Shown here: positions 1-11,416 of the stretch, piece by piece
Layout: each line of letters opens with the position of its first letter
Numbering within the stretch: the first letter of the stretch is position 1
DNA from: Smallanthus sonchifolius
Taxonomy: Eukaryota > Streptophyta > Magnoliopsida > Asterales > Asteraceae
NCBI GenBank assembly: GCA_023525975.1
Contig: CM042032.1
Location: 23,194,001 to 23,258,000 of the forward strand
Length of the DNA stretch: 64,000 nt
Direction: 5' to 3'
Notes under the pieces: model-generated
Told to the model about the DNA's origin: nothing
What the model saw: the letters and a program-made list of their open reading frames with translations, nothing else
Database searches by the model: none
Program-made: the position numbers and the translations under genes

Positions 1-787
1 AAAGAGAAAGGGGCTATGTAATACTCACTTGATTCAAGAGTGTTGCTAGTACGCAAGACTAGGTAGCAAAACGGTTCTTGTAACTCACCACGTTAACCTA
101 GTTTGTAATATATATTAAATTAATAATGTGTACCATAGTGTATGTCTAAGTCTAGGATTGAATTGGATGTATGTACAAAAAAGTTTGTGTTGTAGTTTGC
201 AAAGGAATGTGTAAGTGATTGTGGTTTGTACTTGAATGGGGTGTTTTATAAAATGAGAAATTTAAATAAATAGTTTTAAAATAATTGAATTCGAGTTTGG
301 GTTTGAATAACTAAATAAATCAAATAATTATTATTTATTTAGTTAGAAAATAGAGTGAAAATTGTATTTATAAATTAAATAAATAATTTTTACTTTATTT
401 ATTTATGTTATAATGAGTTGTAAATATTGGTTCAAAATATTAATCTTATATATAATTCAAACTCTTAGTGCATTTGTAAACGTAATTTGTATAAATAATA
501 AATAAATTTATTTATTTATTTATCTTTTGAAATAACTTAAATTTTATAAAACCTTGTAAGAAACATTTATAAAACTTTGTCACAAAATCTAATACATTAG
601 GTAAATAAATTACTCAAAAATAGTATAATTTAATTTGAGTCGTTAACAATTAAATTTATAAAAATAGAGATTTTTATGCAAAAATTGTAAAACTCTTTGT
701 ATTCTGCTCTAATTAATGTGGAATTTATAAAAATAATTTTTATATAAATTTTGTAGTTGTAAAAGTTGGTTTAAAAAAGGTAACAGG

Positions 788-846
788 CCACCCGGCTCGA
801 ACCCGGGTGGTTCCTGTGTGGGTTGGTTATGTTACCGTTGGACCAG
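788..846 (-). other. tRNA-like hairpin module in gypsy LTR (copy 1)
   Basis: Positions 788-795 and 803-810 form a perfect 8-bp stem around a 7-base loop. On the minus strand the loop reads GTTCGAG, the T-loop / box B signature of tRNA genes. A box A-like stretch (CTGGTCCAACGGTAACAT on the minus strand) lies 5' of it, complementary to about 829-846. No complete cloverleaf was found, so this is tRNA-derived or tRNA-like rather than a tRNA gene. Confidence 0.5.
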
Positions 847-956
847 GGGTGTATTCGTTACTGGGTTTGATTCTGAATGGGTTTAAACCCATGATTATGG
901 TGGCCAGGTCTGCTTTAAATGTGGGTGCAAAAATAAACAGGCCGGTCGCGTGGGCC

Positions 957-1016
957 GTGGGTTTCGAACCCACACCGCCTAGTTCAGCTCCGAGTGTGTT
1001 AACCGGCTGAACTAGG
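957..1016 (-). other. tRNA-like hairpin module in gypsy LTR (copy 2)
   Basis: Positions 957-961 and 969-973 form a perfect 5-bp stem with a 7-base loop (TTCGAAA on the minus strand), exactly a T-arm geometry. A second perfect 10-bp stem pairs 978-987 with 1007-1016. A box A-like stretch overlaps that arm. Box B fits the Pol III pattern GGTTCGANNCC. It is not a complete tRNA. Confidence 0.5.
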
Positions 1017-1870
1017 TGGTTTGCTGGTCTTGATAGTAAAAAAAAAAAATTAAAATACGAGATTAAACAAAAGACCCAAATCCAAGTACGTATAATCTGC
1101 TATGAACCCTAATCCCGATTGATCTTGATATCCTCCGCCATCACGAATTGGCAGAGGGCTTTCGAAAAGCAGGGGATTACGATTCGAACGACACACTTGG
1201 TACTTGGATTGATGAAGGAACGAGTGTGTACGACCGAGATACAGGAACCGTTGATCTTGGTACTCGAGGAGCGTCTAGGCTTGAAATGGATTATGATTGC
1301 GGCTTTTAAGCGTTTGAATAGTGTCGTACGATGGTGCGTGGGTATATTAATTTGATTAATTTCACTTTAATTACCCGATTCGATTTGAAAAGGTAAGTGC
1401 AAGCTGTCGGGATCCGTTTACGCGACATTGGTTTGAATAAGAATGAATTGAGTCACGAAATAGGGTTGAATACATTAGGGGATCGTCTGCGCGTGATTTG
1501 TGGGCTTAATCCGCGTTCAGTTTTGTGATTATAGGGTAGATTGGGCTCGGTTTGACTCTATGAAGTCCAAACCGTTTGATTTTGGAATTAGCTACTACAA
1601 TGGTCGAATTGGTGTGTTAGATTGGTCTAGATATGGTCGATCCGTGGTTTCCTATGTGTGGACATGCTTATAATAATTTGATTAGCCGATTTGTGATGAT
1701 GAATTCGCATCAATTGGTCATGTTTGACTTTTAAAAGTCAAACTGGGTCATGGTTGTAAAAAGGGGTTCAAAGATAGGATGAGAAGGTTCGATTTCAAAG
1801 GTGGGGTTTAAATTGAAAGGGTGGGGGTTCAAACCAAGTCTTCTTTGATGTACACTCAATTAATGTGCAC

Positions 1871-2395
1871 CCATTTTTCTTGTAAAACATATATATAAAA
1901 TAATAATAAGCATGAAGCTTATCTATATATATCACAATTTATTTTTATAAAATAAAATCTCACATTTATTTATAATTTACACAATTTTAGCGCAATTCAT
2001 TTTATTAGGATTAAAACCCCGTTTTATAAAATTTAAGGTTTTAAAATCTAGTTATTCAATACAGCACTTCATTCTTATAAATCCCAAAGTTTTATATTTG
2101 ACTTGTTTATTAAGACAGAGTATATATATACCTATATATATATATGTCTATATGTTATATAATAAAAGATAGATATATATACAAGATTGAAATCCTAAAT
2201 CTGATACACTTTAGGGTTTATGTGACACGATATATATATTGAATTAGAAATGAAATTGAAATATTTTTATTGTACCAAAACAAGGCGTATAAATATCATG
2301 GATGTTACATATTTAATTTATCTTGTTATGTAAACCATTTAAAGCAAGATTTATTCCTCTAATTAATTATTAATTTTAATTTAATTATTAATTAA
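1871..2395. other. AT-rich non-coding stretch, no gene seen
   Basis: This holds several short TA runs (for example near 2120-2150 and 2170-2240) and no frame with coding character. It is probably LTR or intergenic decay; I see no element boundary in it. Confidence 0.4.
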
Positions 2396-3646
2396 TAAGA
2401 TCATTACTTTTACACTTAATTCTCATGGAAACTCAAACTATAAATAAATAAAAGGATTTATTTATTTAATTAATTACTTATTTATTTATGTAGTTAATTA
2501 CTTAATCATTCAACTAATAATTATTCATCTATTTATTTACTCATTTATTAATTTATACATTTACAAACAAAAGAAAACTATTTACTTATTTCTTTATTCA
2601 TTTACTTTCAAACAAAAGACACTAATTATTTAATTAATTTATGCTTATATTCATCGAAATTATAAACAAAGGAAAATCATTCATTCATCCATTCAACTAT
2701 TCAAATTACTATATAATTATTTACATAAATATTATTCGAAACTCAAACTAATATCTTCTTATTTAATTAAGGATACTCACACCAATCCCTTCACGCATTA
2801 GGTTCCTTTATACTTTTGTACAAATCATTGATACAATTATATCATTAAATCATAGGTTAACCTTGAGGTTAGCTTGATCTTTTTGTGCAACAAACAATAT
2901 ACTTGTGTGTCATACAAAGCTTCAAATTACAAAGTGAGTTTCATAGCCCCTTTTACATTACTTTTGTTTAACAAATACTCGGGGTGGAACATGTCTACAA
3001 TACATTACTTATACAATTCAATTACTATGTTCTTTTGCAAGGTCTATGTGCTTAATGTCTTAAACTACTTGGTGATACATGTGTTCATGTTTTAGTACAA
3101 TCATTAACTTGTGTTGCAAGCATAAGGTAGTACCTTTTATGATCATTTATATGGGAATCCGATTCATTACTTAACACAAATCTTGGCGGATTTGTGTATA
3201 CATTTTGGTACCTTACAAACACAATCAGGTGGATTGTGTATACATTGTTCATATTACATGGCTTGATTGTACACTTGGAACCTTGTATGTTTTCACATTT
3301 ATGCCTCAGATTTGATTTGGACATAATGAATTGTAATCATTTTCAACTTTTATTGGTGTCAAAACCTATGTTACTCACCAACCACTTGTAGTTGACATTT
3401 ACTTAACATGTTTCAGGTGCACCCGTTTGAGGACAAGTCTTGATCATATAGGACTATCGACCTACTTATATTTAATTCAAACATTGATTATGTCATGTTT
3501 CTTTTGAATTATATGTTTCTCATTTTCTTGTAACGAATACTTAATATGGTTGAATAAATATTGGAACTTATTTAATAGTTGATCATGTGCTTTTGAACAA
3601 CCGTGTCAGCCCTGGCGTATAATCCGCCGTCGATCGGGGTGTGACA
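2396..3646 (+). repeat. Right-hand part of 5' LTR of non-autonomous element E
   Basis: The segment ends in ...GGGGTGTGACA directly before a tRNA-Met primer site, as a 5' LTR should. Its first part (about 2396-2935) recurs at about 17985-18520, after element F. The left border is uncertain because no TG start matching the 3' LTR start at 6801 was found upstream. The AT-rich part is made of irregular TTTATTTATT runs. Confidence 0.5.
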
Positions 3647-3649
3647 GAT

Positions 3650-3663
3650 TGGTATCAGAGCCA
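3650..3663 (+). other. Primer binding site of element E (initiator Met tRNA)
   Basis: TGGTATCAGAGCCA is complementary to the 3' end of plant initiator methionine tRNA. It lies 3 bases after the LTR end at 3646. This fixes element E as plus-strand. Confidence 0.85.
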
Positions 3664-4408
3664 TGGTTATAGGGAATTAGGTTATTAGAAACCAATGACC
3701 TAGTCTATAACCTTAGGATACTCCCCTTGTGTGATTATCCTACATGTTACCTTATGTATTACATTGCATGATACAATACGTGTTACCTTATGTGCTATGT
3801 TACTTGATAACTTATATGTTTACAAAAAATTGTTACTCATGTGACACCGTGATTACTACATTACTTGGTTAGCCTACACGTTACCTATTTGATTACACAA
3901 AATGCTACCCTAAGTATTACCATATCTTACGTTTATTCTTATTTAAGTCCTTATACCCCTCATCCTCATGCCTTAGGAATTACGTTATCTTCATCAACAC
4001 TTATGAGGAATTTAAACCTTAGACCTTACCATTTAAAGAAAAGAAGATGCTTGAATAGGTGAAGCTCACCTTTGAGCCATAAGACACAGCCCATGATGAT
4101 TCTCATCATAACCATGAGTTCAAGTAATAGTGTTAATGGTACATGATGGCTGGAAGGGTAGGTGTAGGTCCATGAAGGATTCTGACTAAGGAAAGACTGG
4201 GTACTTAAGTGTGTCCCTTGTGACCCACCTCTCTTTCCTGGGAATTCTCTTCATAGGTACACTACTTATAGGTCAAGTGTTACTCCTAATATACTATTAT
4301 GAGAACTCGGTGTTATGTCTAGTCAAATTTTAAACTCATGAAAACCTTTGTACTTAACATTAAGCGTTTTATTATCACTTACGACCTTTTTTTCTTTTCG
4401 TGCTAGAC

Positions 4409-4987
4409 ATGGCCTCTTACCCTCCTCACTCCTCGGAATATCACCTCGAACACAGAGTCCGAGCAGGAGGAAGACTTCGGATCCCCATCACCAGACAACC
4501 GGTCACCGACACAGCCAACTGCCAGATCCATGTTTGACCGTAGAACAGATTGGCTTAGGAGCACAGGACTAAGACTTCGAGCATCTGAACCACCCCCACT
4601 GAAAGACCCTTATCTAGAACCTGACCCCTACCATCCAAACCCAGGGGCAAGGCAGACTATGGAACCCCCAGTGCTATAGGAGTTCCAGTTGATGCCGCTC
4701 ACCAATACGTGATATCCATAAAGTTTCTGAGGCAGAGAATGGAGCATGGGATAAGGCACGACCTGCTAGGTCAATGGATAGATGGCCTATTGGGTCAAGT
4801 GCGGTACCAGGAAGACCTAATTGCAAATCTAGGTACCCAGCTAGACATGATGGAAGGAGACAAGGAGATATTTGATGCTCGTACAGAAATAGCTAGAGCC
4901 GAGGCTCGTTTTGCAAAACGATTAAGCATAACGATGTTCATCATGGTGCTCATCTGCTTCGTGGTGGAAAGCTACTTGAGACGTTAG
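4409..4987 (+). pseudogene. Broken extra ORF of element E with C-terminal membrane segment
   Basis: The ATG at 4409 starts a reading that must shift frame near 4437 to follow a Ser/Pro/Glu-rich stretch (about 4438-4675, closed by a TAG). Coding character resumes in the ATG's frame up to a TAG at 4985-4987. The last 92 codons are open. They give a charged helical region with heptad-like spacing, then a hydrophobic run of about 17 residues (MFIMVLICFVVESYLRR at the end), so a tail-anchored membrane segment is predicted. I recognise no Gag, protease or RT motif. Its place, about 750 bp after the primer site, matches the extra ORF of element A at 51300-52080. That one is also Ser/Pro-rich then coiled-coil, but without the hydrophobic tail. 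Function unknown. Confidence 0.45.
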
Positions 4988-5639
4988 CCGGATTTTCTAT
5001 TCTCGTATTTAAATTTTAGTTTGAAACCGCTACTCTATGTTTGGAATAAATATTTGACATTTTTTCATTCAGTATTAAAATTTTATCTTATGTGAATGCT
5101 ACTACTCGTTGACTTAATATTACAAGCATAAAATACATCTGCTATATTATCATCAAGAATACCCAAACATCAGGCCAAAATTGCTAGTTTTGAGAGGTGC
5201 ATTCCAAACACCCCCCTTCTATTGAGTAGCACATTTTTCTAGTAAGCTTGAAACCCATATCCTGTGCCATACCCCAAGAACACATACACAAGGATTATGT
5301 AGCCTTTTAGTTCATGCGGTGGAAAGAGGGACAAAAGGAGGAGCAATCAAGACATTTCTGCCATACGAGACCTTCCGGATGTGTTTCCCCGAAGATCTAT
5401 CCCGTCCTCCTCTTGTTCGTAAATTTAAATTCCTCATCGATTTGAATCGAGATCTAACCCTATAGCCAAACTTTTCTCATCATCTTTCAACTTCGGAAAT
5501 GTATGAGCTTACTAGCCAACTTCAAGGAGATAAATCATTTCGCATGGGCGTTAACCATTCTTATAAACATCGACGAATTTAGAAATTTAATACTCGACTA
5601 CCCACATTGTACATGAACGACGAGCAACACACTTGTCCA

Positions 5640-5890
5640 CATAACTCGATCACCTACGAAATTCGATAGTTTACATTACTGATGAGATTCGATTATTTAC
5701 ATTTGATTGTTCACATTACTCATAAGACTCAATTGTTTATATTATACACGAAACTCGATTATTTGAAAATTGATTATTTACATTATACACGAAATTTGAT
5801 TATTTGAAAATTGATTTTTTACTTTATACATGAAACTTGATTATTTGCAATTGATTGCCTACATTATACATGAGGCATTATTATTCATTT
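5640..5890 (+). repeat. Degenerate tandem repeat, unit about 45 bp
   Basis: A unit containing TTTACATTATACACGAAA followed by a GATTATTTG block is repeated about five times with substitutions and small length changes. Confidence 0.55.
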
Positions 5891-5917
5891 TATCCATGAA
5901 GGTTGATTGCTATAAGA

Positions 5918-6030
5918 AATACTCGGGGTAAGACGTATTTTTGTTCAAACACGAGGAAGCTATAAACTTTGAATTACTCGGGGTTTGACGTATTCTTGTT
6001 CAAACACGAGGGAGCTATAAACTTTATGGG
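5918..6030 (+). repeat. Two-copy direct repeat, about 56 bp
   Basis: The block beginning TACTCGGGGT and ending GCTATAAACTTT occurs twice in tandem (about 5918 and 5974) with a few differences. The same TACTCGGGGT start also occurs once in the LTR near 2977. Confidence 0.65.
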
Positions 6031-6777
6031 TAATCTTGAGGATTATGCCATCTATCTAGGACAACCATGGGTTTGTGCCACATTGTTATTCTTTTATTCC
6101 TTGATTGATTTCATTATCTGTGGACATAGTTATTTGTTAGCAACACATATATGAAAACAATAGTTATTAATTAAGTGATTTTGTGTCCCCTCTTGACCCA
6201 CACACAATGCGATGATCTATACGGACCATGCAACGATTTGAGTAATTACGGGTGCACACGTAATTATAAAAGTCAGCATATGGAAAACATAGCAAATTCT
6301 GTCGTGTGTTATGACATAAAACCTATTGTGATATATAGTAACGAAACTGAGATGATATGATAAGGGCATGGTAGATACGCCGTTGGTACTTCCTATATAT
6401 AAGTGTTCGTGTCATATTATCAGAAGTAGCGTTGTTCGTGTCACGTGAAGTTTTATATTATTTTGACTTTGACCGATGTTTGTGAAATCTTTTATCCGGT
6501 GATATATCCTGAACATATTAAACTACATCCTAAACAAGGTTTGAACATCAAATTCTCATCGTTCTCATTTCGAGTGATGCATTCCATCGTTGGAGTTCAA
6601 AATATACTTCGACAGTTTCCTCCTAAGTCCACTATCATCATTCATGCCTGACTTTGAATATCAGACCTAAATCTTGATATCGATTGTACTCCTCAAACAG
6701 ACAATCAAGGTCGTTAAAAATCCAAACCCACATCTTTTTCCTGATTCAATAGCCTCCAACAGTTGAATTTCAGGACG

Positions 6778-7064
6778 AAATTCCCTCAACTTGGGGATAC
6801 TGTAACATCCATGATTTTTCGGCCTTATTTTTATTATATTTTATGCAATAATAACACTACATTTAAATCTCGTACTTGCCCGACAAAATATGTCACATTA
6901 ATTATTATTTTAACGTGTAACAATTCAAAGTTTCAACCATTCATTTAGATATTATTTTTTATTATATAACACAAATGTATGTATATATATATATATATAT
7001 TGTTATAATAAATATATAAAAAAACATATATATATCTTATGGATTTTAATCGTACAATTACATC

Positions 7065-7103
<39 letters not shown>

Positions 7104-7293
7104 ATTAATTATAAATATATATGTATAGTTATTTATAATAAATAAATCAATGATACAATTTGTAAATCTAATGAAAGAGAAAATTTGTTCTTTTATAAAA
7201 TACTTATAAATAAACAAGTAATAATTAGAATTTTTATAAAATTTATAAGTGCAATTTTTATATGTAATTAAAAAGAATTTAAGGCAAATAAAA
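6778..7293 (+). repeat. Polypurine tract and start of 3' LTR of element E, interrupted by element D
   Basis: A purine-containing block ending TTGGGGATAC at 6800 is followed by TGTAACATCC at 6801, the usual start of a gypsy 3' LTR. A TTTCAGGACGAAATTCC block just upstream is typical of the region before the 3' LTR. The LTR is cut at 7293 by element D and appears to continue at 13627. Confidence 0.6.
6980..7128. repeat. (TA)n microsatellite tracts
   Basis: There are two runs of alternating TA, near 6982-7000 and 7068-7100, in an otherwise AT-rich LTR segment. Confidence 0.8.
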
Positions 7294-7411
7294 TGTAACA
7301 TCCCGAGTTTTAGAGCGTGAAAGAATTCACGAGAAAATTAAAAATTTAATAAGGAGAAGAGAAGCGGGCTTGGGCCGGGATGTATGGGCCGAAAGGGGCA
7401 AGTTTGGGCCC

Positions 7412-7418
7412 TTATAAA
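7412..7418 (+). promoter_or_regulatory. TATA box of element D 5' LTR
   Basis: TTATAAA occurs about 120 bp into the LTR, followed by CT-rich and GA-rich leader sequence. The same box is in the 3' LTR near 11535. It is the probable Pol II start region, with the palindrome array about 385 bp downstream, hence inside the transcript leader. Confidence 0.6.
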
Positions 7419-7795
7419 CCTCAAGACCTGCCCAAAAGCCCCATTTCCATCCAGATTTTTGGATTCTAGAGAGAGAAAGTGAGAGAGAGCCTAGAGAGGG
7501 AAAGTCTCGGTTTTCAGATTTAAGCTTCAAGGATTGTTAGCAAGAGTCTCGTGGGTGTTTAGCAACGAAAAGGAAGTGATTACAGGTAACCGATTCTCCT
7601 AGATCTGAGTTTTAGTTCATTTTTGGGTTTTTCGGGTTTTGGGTGAAAAGGTTATGTTTAATCAGATGAAACTGAAGGATAAGCATAGATTTGAGTTCCT
7701 TAATGGAAAACGAACGTTTTGAATGCAACCAGGTTTGGGATCTTGAAGTGATCAGACCCGAATGCGAAAGTTAGGGTTTTTCGCCAAGAACAGGT

Positions 7796-7985
7796 CGTGC
7801 GCACTTGCTAAGTGCGCACATAGCAGGTCCTACGCACTTGCTAAGTGTGCAGGAAGAGGGACCTGCGTACTTGCTAAGTGTGCAGGAAGAGGGACCTGCG
7901 CATTTGCTAAGTGCGCAGGAAGGGAAGTCTGCGCACTTGCTAAGTGCGCAGGAAGCAGTGTCTGCGCACTTGCTAAGTACGCAGG
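7796..7985 (+). repeat. Palindrome array, 6 units, 33-bp period (D 5' LTR)
   Basis: Units begin at about 7796, 7829, 7862, 7895, 7928 and 7961, exactly 33 bp apart. The core is GCGCACTTGCTAAGTGCGC: 8-bp arms and a 3-base centre, extending to 11-bp arms (CCTGCG...CGCAGG) in the best units. Most departures from symmetry would still pair as G-U in the sense RNA. Confidence 0.95.
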
Positions 7986-8261
7986 CATCAGGTCTGATTA
8001 AGTGAAGTCAGTATGTTAGAGTAGTTAAACCATTAGAGTCGGTAGTGGTCTGATGTGTATTTAACTAATCAATTCAGATCAGAAGTGACGTTGTTGGACC
8101 TTGTTTAGGACAACCCGAATTAGCTTACCAGGTGAGTTCTAATCCCATTTTTGCCTTCTTTAGGGGTGGTGTGCATACTTAGTGTAAAGTGTTCATTATA
8201 TTTTATACATTATAAACTGAAAGAAAAAGTTATGTTTTAGTGAAAAGTTTAAAAGAGGCAA

Positions 8262-8535
8262 AAGTATGTTTTGAGGAAAGTATATCTATATTAAGGCAAG
8301 CGTTTACTATATTTTCATATACATAAACAAAGGCATAATATATATGTTAGTATGTTCAAGTAAAGCAAGATATATCTTTTGGCAAGCGTTTACTATATTT
8401 TCATATACATAAACAAAGGCATAATATATATGTTAGTATGTTCAAGTAAAGCAAGATATATATTTTATGGCAAGCGTTTACTATATTTTTATATACAAAA
8501 ACAAAGGCATATTATATATGAAAGTTATGAACAAG
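8262..8535 (+). repeat. Three-copy tandem repeat, about 85 bp (D 5' LTR)
   Basis: Blocks starting GGCAAGCGTTTACTATATTT recur near 8296, 8382 and 8468. The 3' LTR has the same array at about 12380-12610. Confidence 0.8.
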
Positions 8536-8754
8536 ATTTATAGAAAAGTTTTATGAACAGTAAAGTGAACAGCTTTCCTTCGGGAATGTGTACCAGTTTG
8601 TAAAGGTCCTTAGGACAGATGTTACTTGTACAAGATGTCAGATATGGGTTCTACCCATTAGTAAGAGTCTCGGTGGCTCGTTAACAGTTGTACAATTGGA
8701 ATGAGTGACGGCGGTTGCTCGGGGGACTACGCAATCCCCTATGTACCAGTTAAG

Positions 8755-9118
8755 AGGTATTGATCACGAGGAAAATACCCGATGTTGATCACGAGGACAA
8801 CATCGTGTCATGTGGTGTTGCCCACAAGGACAACATCATTGGGTCACGAGGACCCAGAAGGTATTGATCATGAGGACAATACCAGTATGTAACAGAATTG
8901 ACGGATAAGCGGTAGTGTCGGTTCATGGTGTAAGCCATGGGGGCATTGACCAGGTACTTGTCGGTTCATGGATGTAAGCCTTGAGGGCAGTACAGTAAAG
9001 TTGAATTGACGGTTAAGTGGTACTGATCACGAGGACAATACCAGCAGTGATAAGAATTGACGGTTAAGCGGTATTGATCACGAGGACAGTACCAACAGTG
9101 ACAAGGAATTGACGGCTA
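8755..9118 (+). repeat. GATCACGAGGAC minisatellite (D 5' LTR)
   Basis: The motif TTGATCACGAGGACAAT, alternating with GAATTGACGGTTAAG, recurs many times with variation. The 3' LTR counterpart (about 12845-13180) lacks part of one unit. Confidence 0.75.
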
Positions 9119-9558
9119 CTTTAAGAATGTTTTAAATTATGTTTTTGAAAAGTGTAGTATGTAAAGTTTTGCCTTAAGGGCAGTATGTATGTATGTATTA
9201 GTAAATATTTTGTATAAATGATGTAAAGTAAACGTTAGAACACACTCAGCGTTGCTGATTTTTACTATGCACATCAGTTAAGTGTAGGTGGCAGTAGATG
9301 GAAGTGGATGCTTGGCTTGGCAAGAAGAGTTACCCGAAGACCAGCAGTTAGCATCCTGTTTATGTTTCTTTTGTTTATGTTGATTAAGACAAGCTTCAGT
9401 TGTATTTGATATGTTATGTTTAGTCATGTTATGTTTCCGCTACGTATGATGAAGTTTAAGTTGTTTCCGCTGTGTTAATGAATGTCTTATGTTTAAAGTG
9501 CTATGTGTTGATGAGTAAATCCAATAAGTGAGGCCTCCCGGGTTCAGGGCCTCACAAG

Positions 9559-9573
9559 TTGGTATCAGAGCCA
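9559..9573 (+). other. Primer binding site of element D (initiator Met tRNA)
   Basis: TTGGTATCAGAGCCA lies just after the LTR end at 9556. Confidence 0.88.
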
Positions 9574-9893
9574 TAGTTTGAGAGATTTGGACATCCTCGA
9601 TGTTCAGACTTAAACTGAGAATGGGACAATTAGCGGATGCCAGTAACGGGTAACTCAAGCCAAAGCACCAGAAGTGTATAGTAAGTAAAGTTTCTTTCCT
9701 AGTTTTAGAGTGTCAAGATAAGAATAGAGGCTTTAGTGGAATCATGAAAGCGAATAAATGGAAAACGAGAAGTGATGTAATGGTTAATTGCAGATGGCCA
9801 GTGTATATTAACATCTTACCTTACTTATTGTGTTCTACATATTCCCTAGCATGCTGAAATTAAATCCCTTTGTTCCCTATCTTTCAGTTAGAA

Positions 9894-11159
9894 ATGGCAA
9901 GACGTGGAGGAACTAGAGGAAGTGGAGGAGGAAGACGTGGTGGACGTACAGGCCGCCGCGGTGGAACTAGCATAAATCAAATGATCGAGGGGAGTGTTCA
10001 CACTACTCATACTGACACAGAGGTTAGTCAGCACAATGTTGAACATGCGGAAGGAGATGACCAGACATTTGAGTTTGAACCAGTAGTACAAGCAGCTATT
10101 AGCCGCGAGTTTACCCGATTGCTGAAAGAAACCTTACCGGCTATACTAGACGAAGCGTTGAGGAAGGCTAAGGAGAACTCCAATGTAATCCCAGCCACTG
10201 AAGGGCCAGTAGTGCTACCAGCTGCGGGAGGACCAATCCTGGTGGAGAATGTTGCACCGCCTACTCGCGGATGCGATTACAAGGTATTTCGTGGTTGTGA
10301 TCCCCCTGAGCTAACTGGGGAGAAAGAAGCAGCAGGTACTTTAGATTGGATCAATGGCATGGAATCCACCATCAGCCTCAGTGACTGTCGACCGGATCAA
10401 GCGGTCAGGTTCGCAGCTAAGTCACTAAAGGGAGAGGCAGCACACTGGTGGGAGACTGTGAAACAAGCGAAGGGTGACCAAGCGGTCGAACTAATGAGGT
10501 GGAATGATCTGAAAGCGTTAGTAATTGAGAAGTTTTGTCCTAAGAACGAAGTCCACAAGGTGGAGAGAGAGTTCCTGACGTTGCAAGCCGGACTCATGAC
10601 TCACAGACAATATACTTCCAAGTACAACGAACTGGCACGCCTGGTGCCTCATCTTGTAACCACATAGGAGAGGAGGATTCATTATTATGTTCAAGGGTTT
10701 CCTCCAAAGATACGTACCTTTGTAAGGGCCAACACACCGAGTACCTTTGAGTCGGTGGTTGTTTTGAACGGAGTTGTCTATAATGACATTGCCTCTGAAG
10801 TCATTTCTGAAGAACCTAAGAAACAAGCGCCTAAGCGGACTGGGGAGGAACTTCAGGGTCCTAGTGATAGGAGGTCAAGGTTAGAAGCAGAGGGTCTGTG
10901 TGGAAAGTGTGGAAAAAGGCACGGAGGAGAGTGTAGAGCTGGGCAAGCGGGTTGCTTTAAGTGTGGAAAGTTTGGACACCAATCACGTGACTGCACAGCA
11001 AAGCCCAAGTGCAACAATTGTGGGGAGCTAGGGCATTTGAGCGGAGATTGTAGAATGCGCAAAGAGCTGGAAGCGGGAGGATCCGGAAAGGGTAAGGGTG
11101 CAGAGAAAGAACCTTACATCAACAAGGCCACATCAAGGGTTTACCAGATGACTCAGTAA
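9894..11159 (+). CDS. gag: Gag polyprotein of element D, one internal TAG
   Basis: This is the structural Gag of a Ty3/gypsy element. The ATG at 9894 follows the CTTTCAGTTAGAA leader and begins an Arg/Gly-rich N-terminus (MARRGGTRG). The central Gag domain (about residues 125-260) has the usual Trp-Trp block (HWWETVK) and ends with RLVPHLV. One TAG at 10665-10667 interrupts a frame that otherwise runs unbroken for 421 codons to TAA/TAG at 11157. The C-terminal part has an atypical Cys/His cluster (CGKCGKRHGGEC) and two canonical CX2CX4HX4C zinc knuckles (CFKCGKFGHQSRDC, CNNCGELGHLSGDC) for RNA binding. It stops about 257 bp before the 3' LTR, with no protease or RT. Function would be particle assembly in trans with another element's Pol. 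The TAG may be a simple mutation. Confidence 0.85.
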
Positions 11160-11416
11160 GGTACGTTGCAAACTCTTATTTGTGATATGTCAGGTTTATG
11201 TTATTATTTCCTTAAGTGATTAGTTAGCCCCATCAGCTTAGAAGCCTTAGAACTAGATATTATCTGGATTAGATCCTCAGTGGTAGTTGATCACAATGGC
11301 CTTCATGACCAAGCTGCCTTGCATAGCTACGGTTTATGCCACCCATTCTGTGATTTGCTATCAGTATAGCTTATGGCAGGTTTCGAGGACGAAACCTATT
11401 GTAAGGAGGGTAGACT
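11160..11416 (+). other. Untranslated 3' region and polypurine tract of element D
   Basis: No coding remnant of pol is visible. It ends with a CGAGGACGAAACC block and the purine-rich GTAAGGAGGGTAGACT directly before the 3' LTR, the expected plus-strand priming site. Confidence 0.75.

Larger units (their letters stand above)
1..1870 (-). mobile_element. Partial, degenerate Ty3/gypsy LTR (minus orientation), cut by the window edge
   Basis: The first 60 bases resemble the block near 39107, 47370 and 53440 in the LTRs of elements B and H (an A/G-rich run followed by an ACTCAC block). AT-rich sequence then leads to tRNA-like hairpins at about 788 and 957, in the same order as in LTRs B and H. The right edge is not clear; 1870 is approximate. 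No open frame here looks coding. Which element it belonged to is unknown. Confidence 0.45.
4988..6777 (+). other. Non-coding internal region of element E
   Basis: No Gag, RT or integrase motif can be read in any frame. It contains two tandem-repeat blocks listed separately. A stretch at about 6213-6265 recurs at 20191-20245 and, on the other strand, in element B at about 45530-45600. A 23-bp block at 6379-6401 is identical to one in element F. Lack of coding capacity makes E a large retrotransposon derivative. Confidence 0.55.
7294..9556 (+). repeat. 5' LTR of element D (2263 bp)
   Basis: It starts TGTAACATCCC and ends CCTCACA, with the primer site 3 bases beyond. It holds a TATA box, the palindrome array, an 85-bp triple repeat and a GATCACGAGGAC minisatellite. 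It is slightly longer than its partner because it keeps one more palindrome unit and an extra minisatellite part. Confidence 0.92.

Noticed and set aside
788..1016. True tRNA genes at 788 and 957
   Set aside because: T-arms are good but no acceptor stem, anticodon arm or complete cloverleaf can be drawn.
6945..7301. 118-codon minus-strand frame rich in Ile, Tyr and Asn
   Set aside because: It is the translation of TA microsatellites and AT-rich LTR sequence.
7762..8005. Open frames reading a repeated 11-residue peptide (for example ALAKCAGRGT) through the palindrome arrays of D; similar frames in C
   Set aside because: The 33-bp period is a multiple of three, so a repeat without stops stays open on both strands and in more than one frame. 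The frames differ between families and start in LTR leader sequence.
9888..11062. Minus-strand frames opposite D gag
   Set aside because: They are shadows of the plus-strand gag, which has zinc knuckles and a Gag domain.
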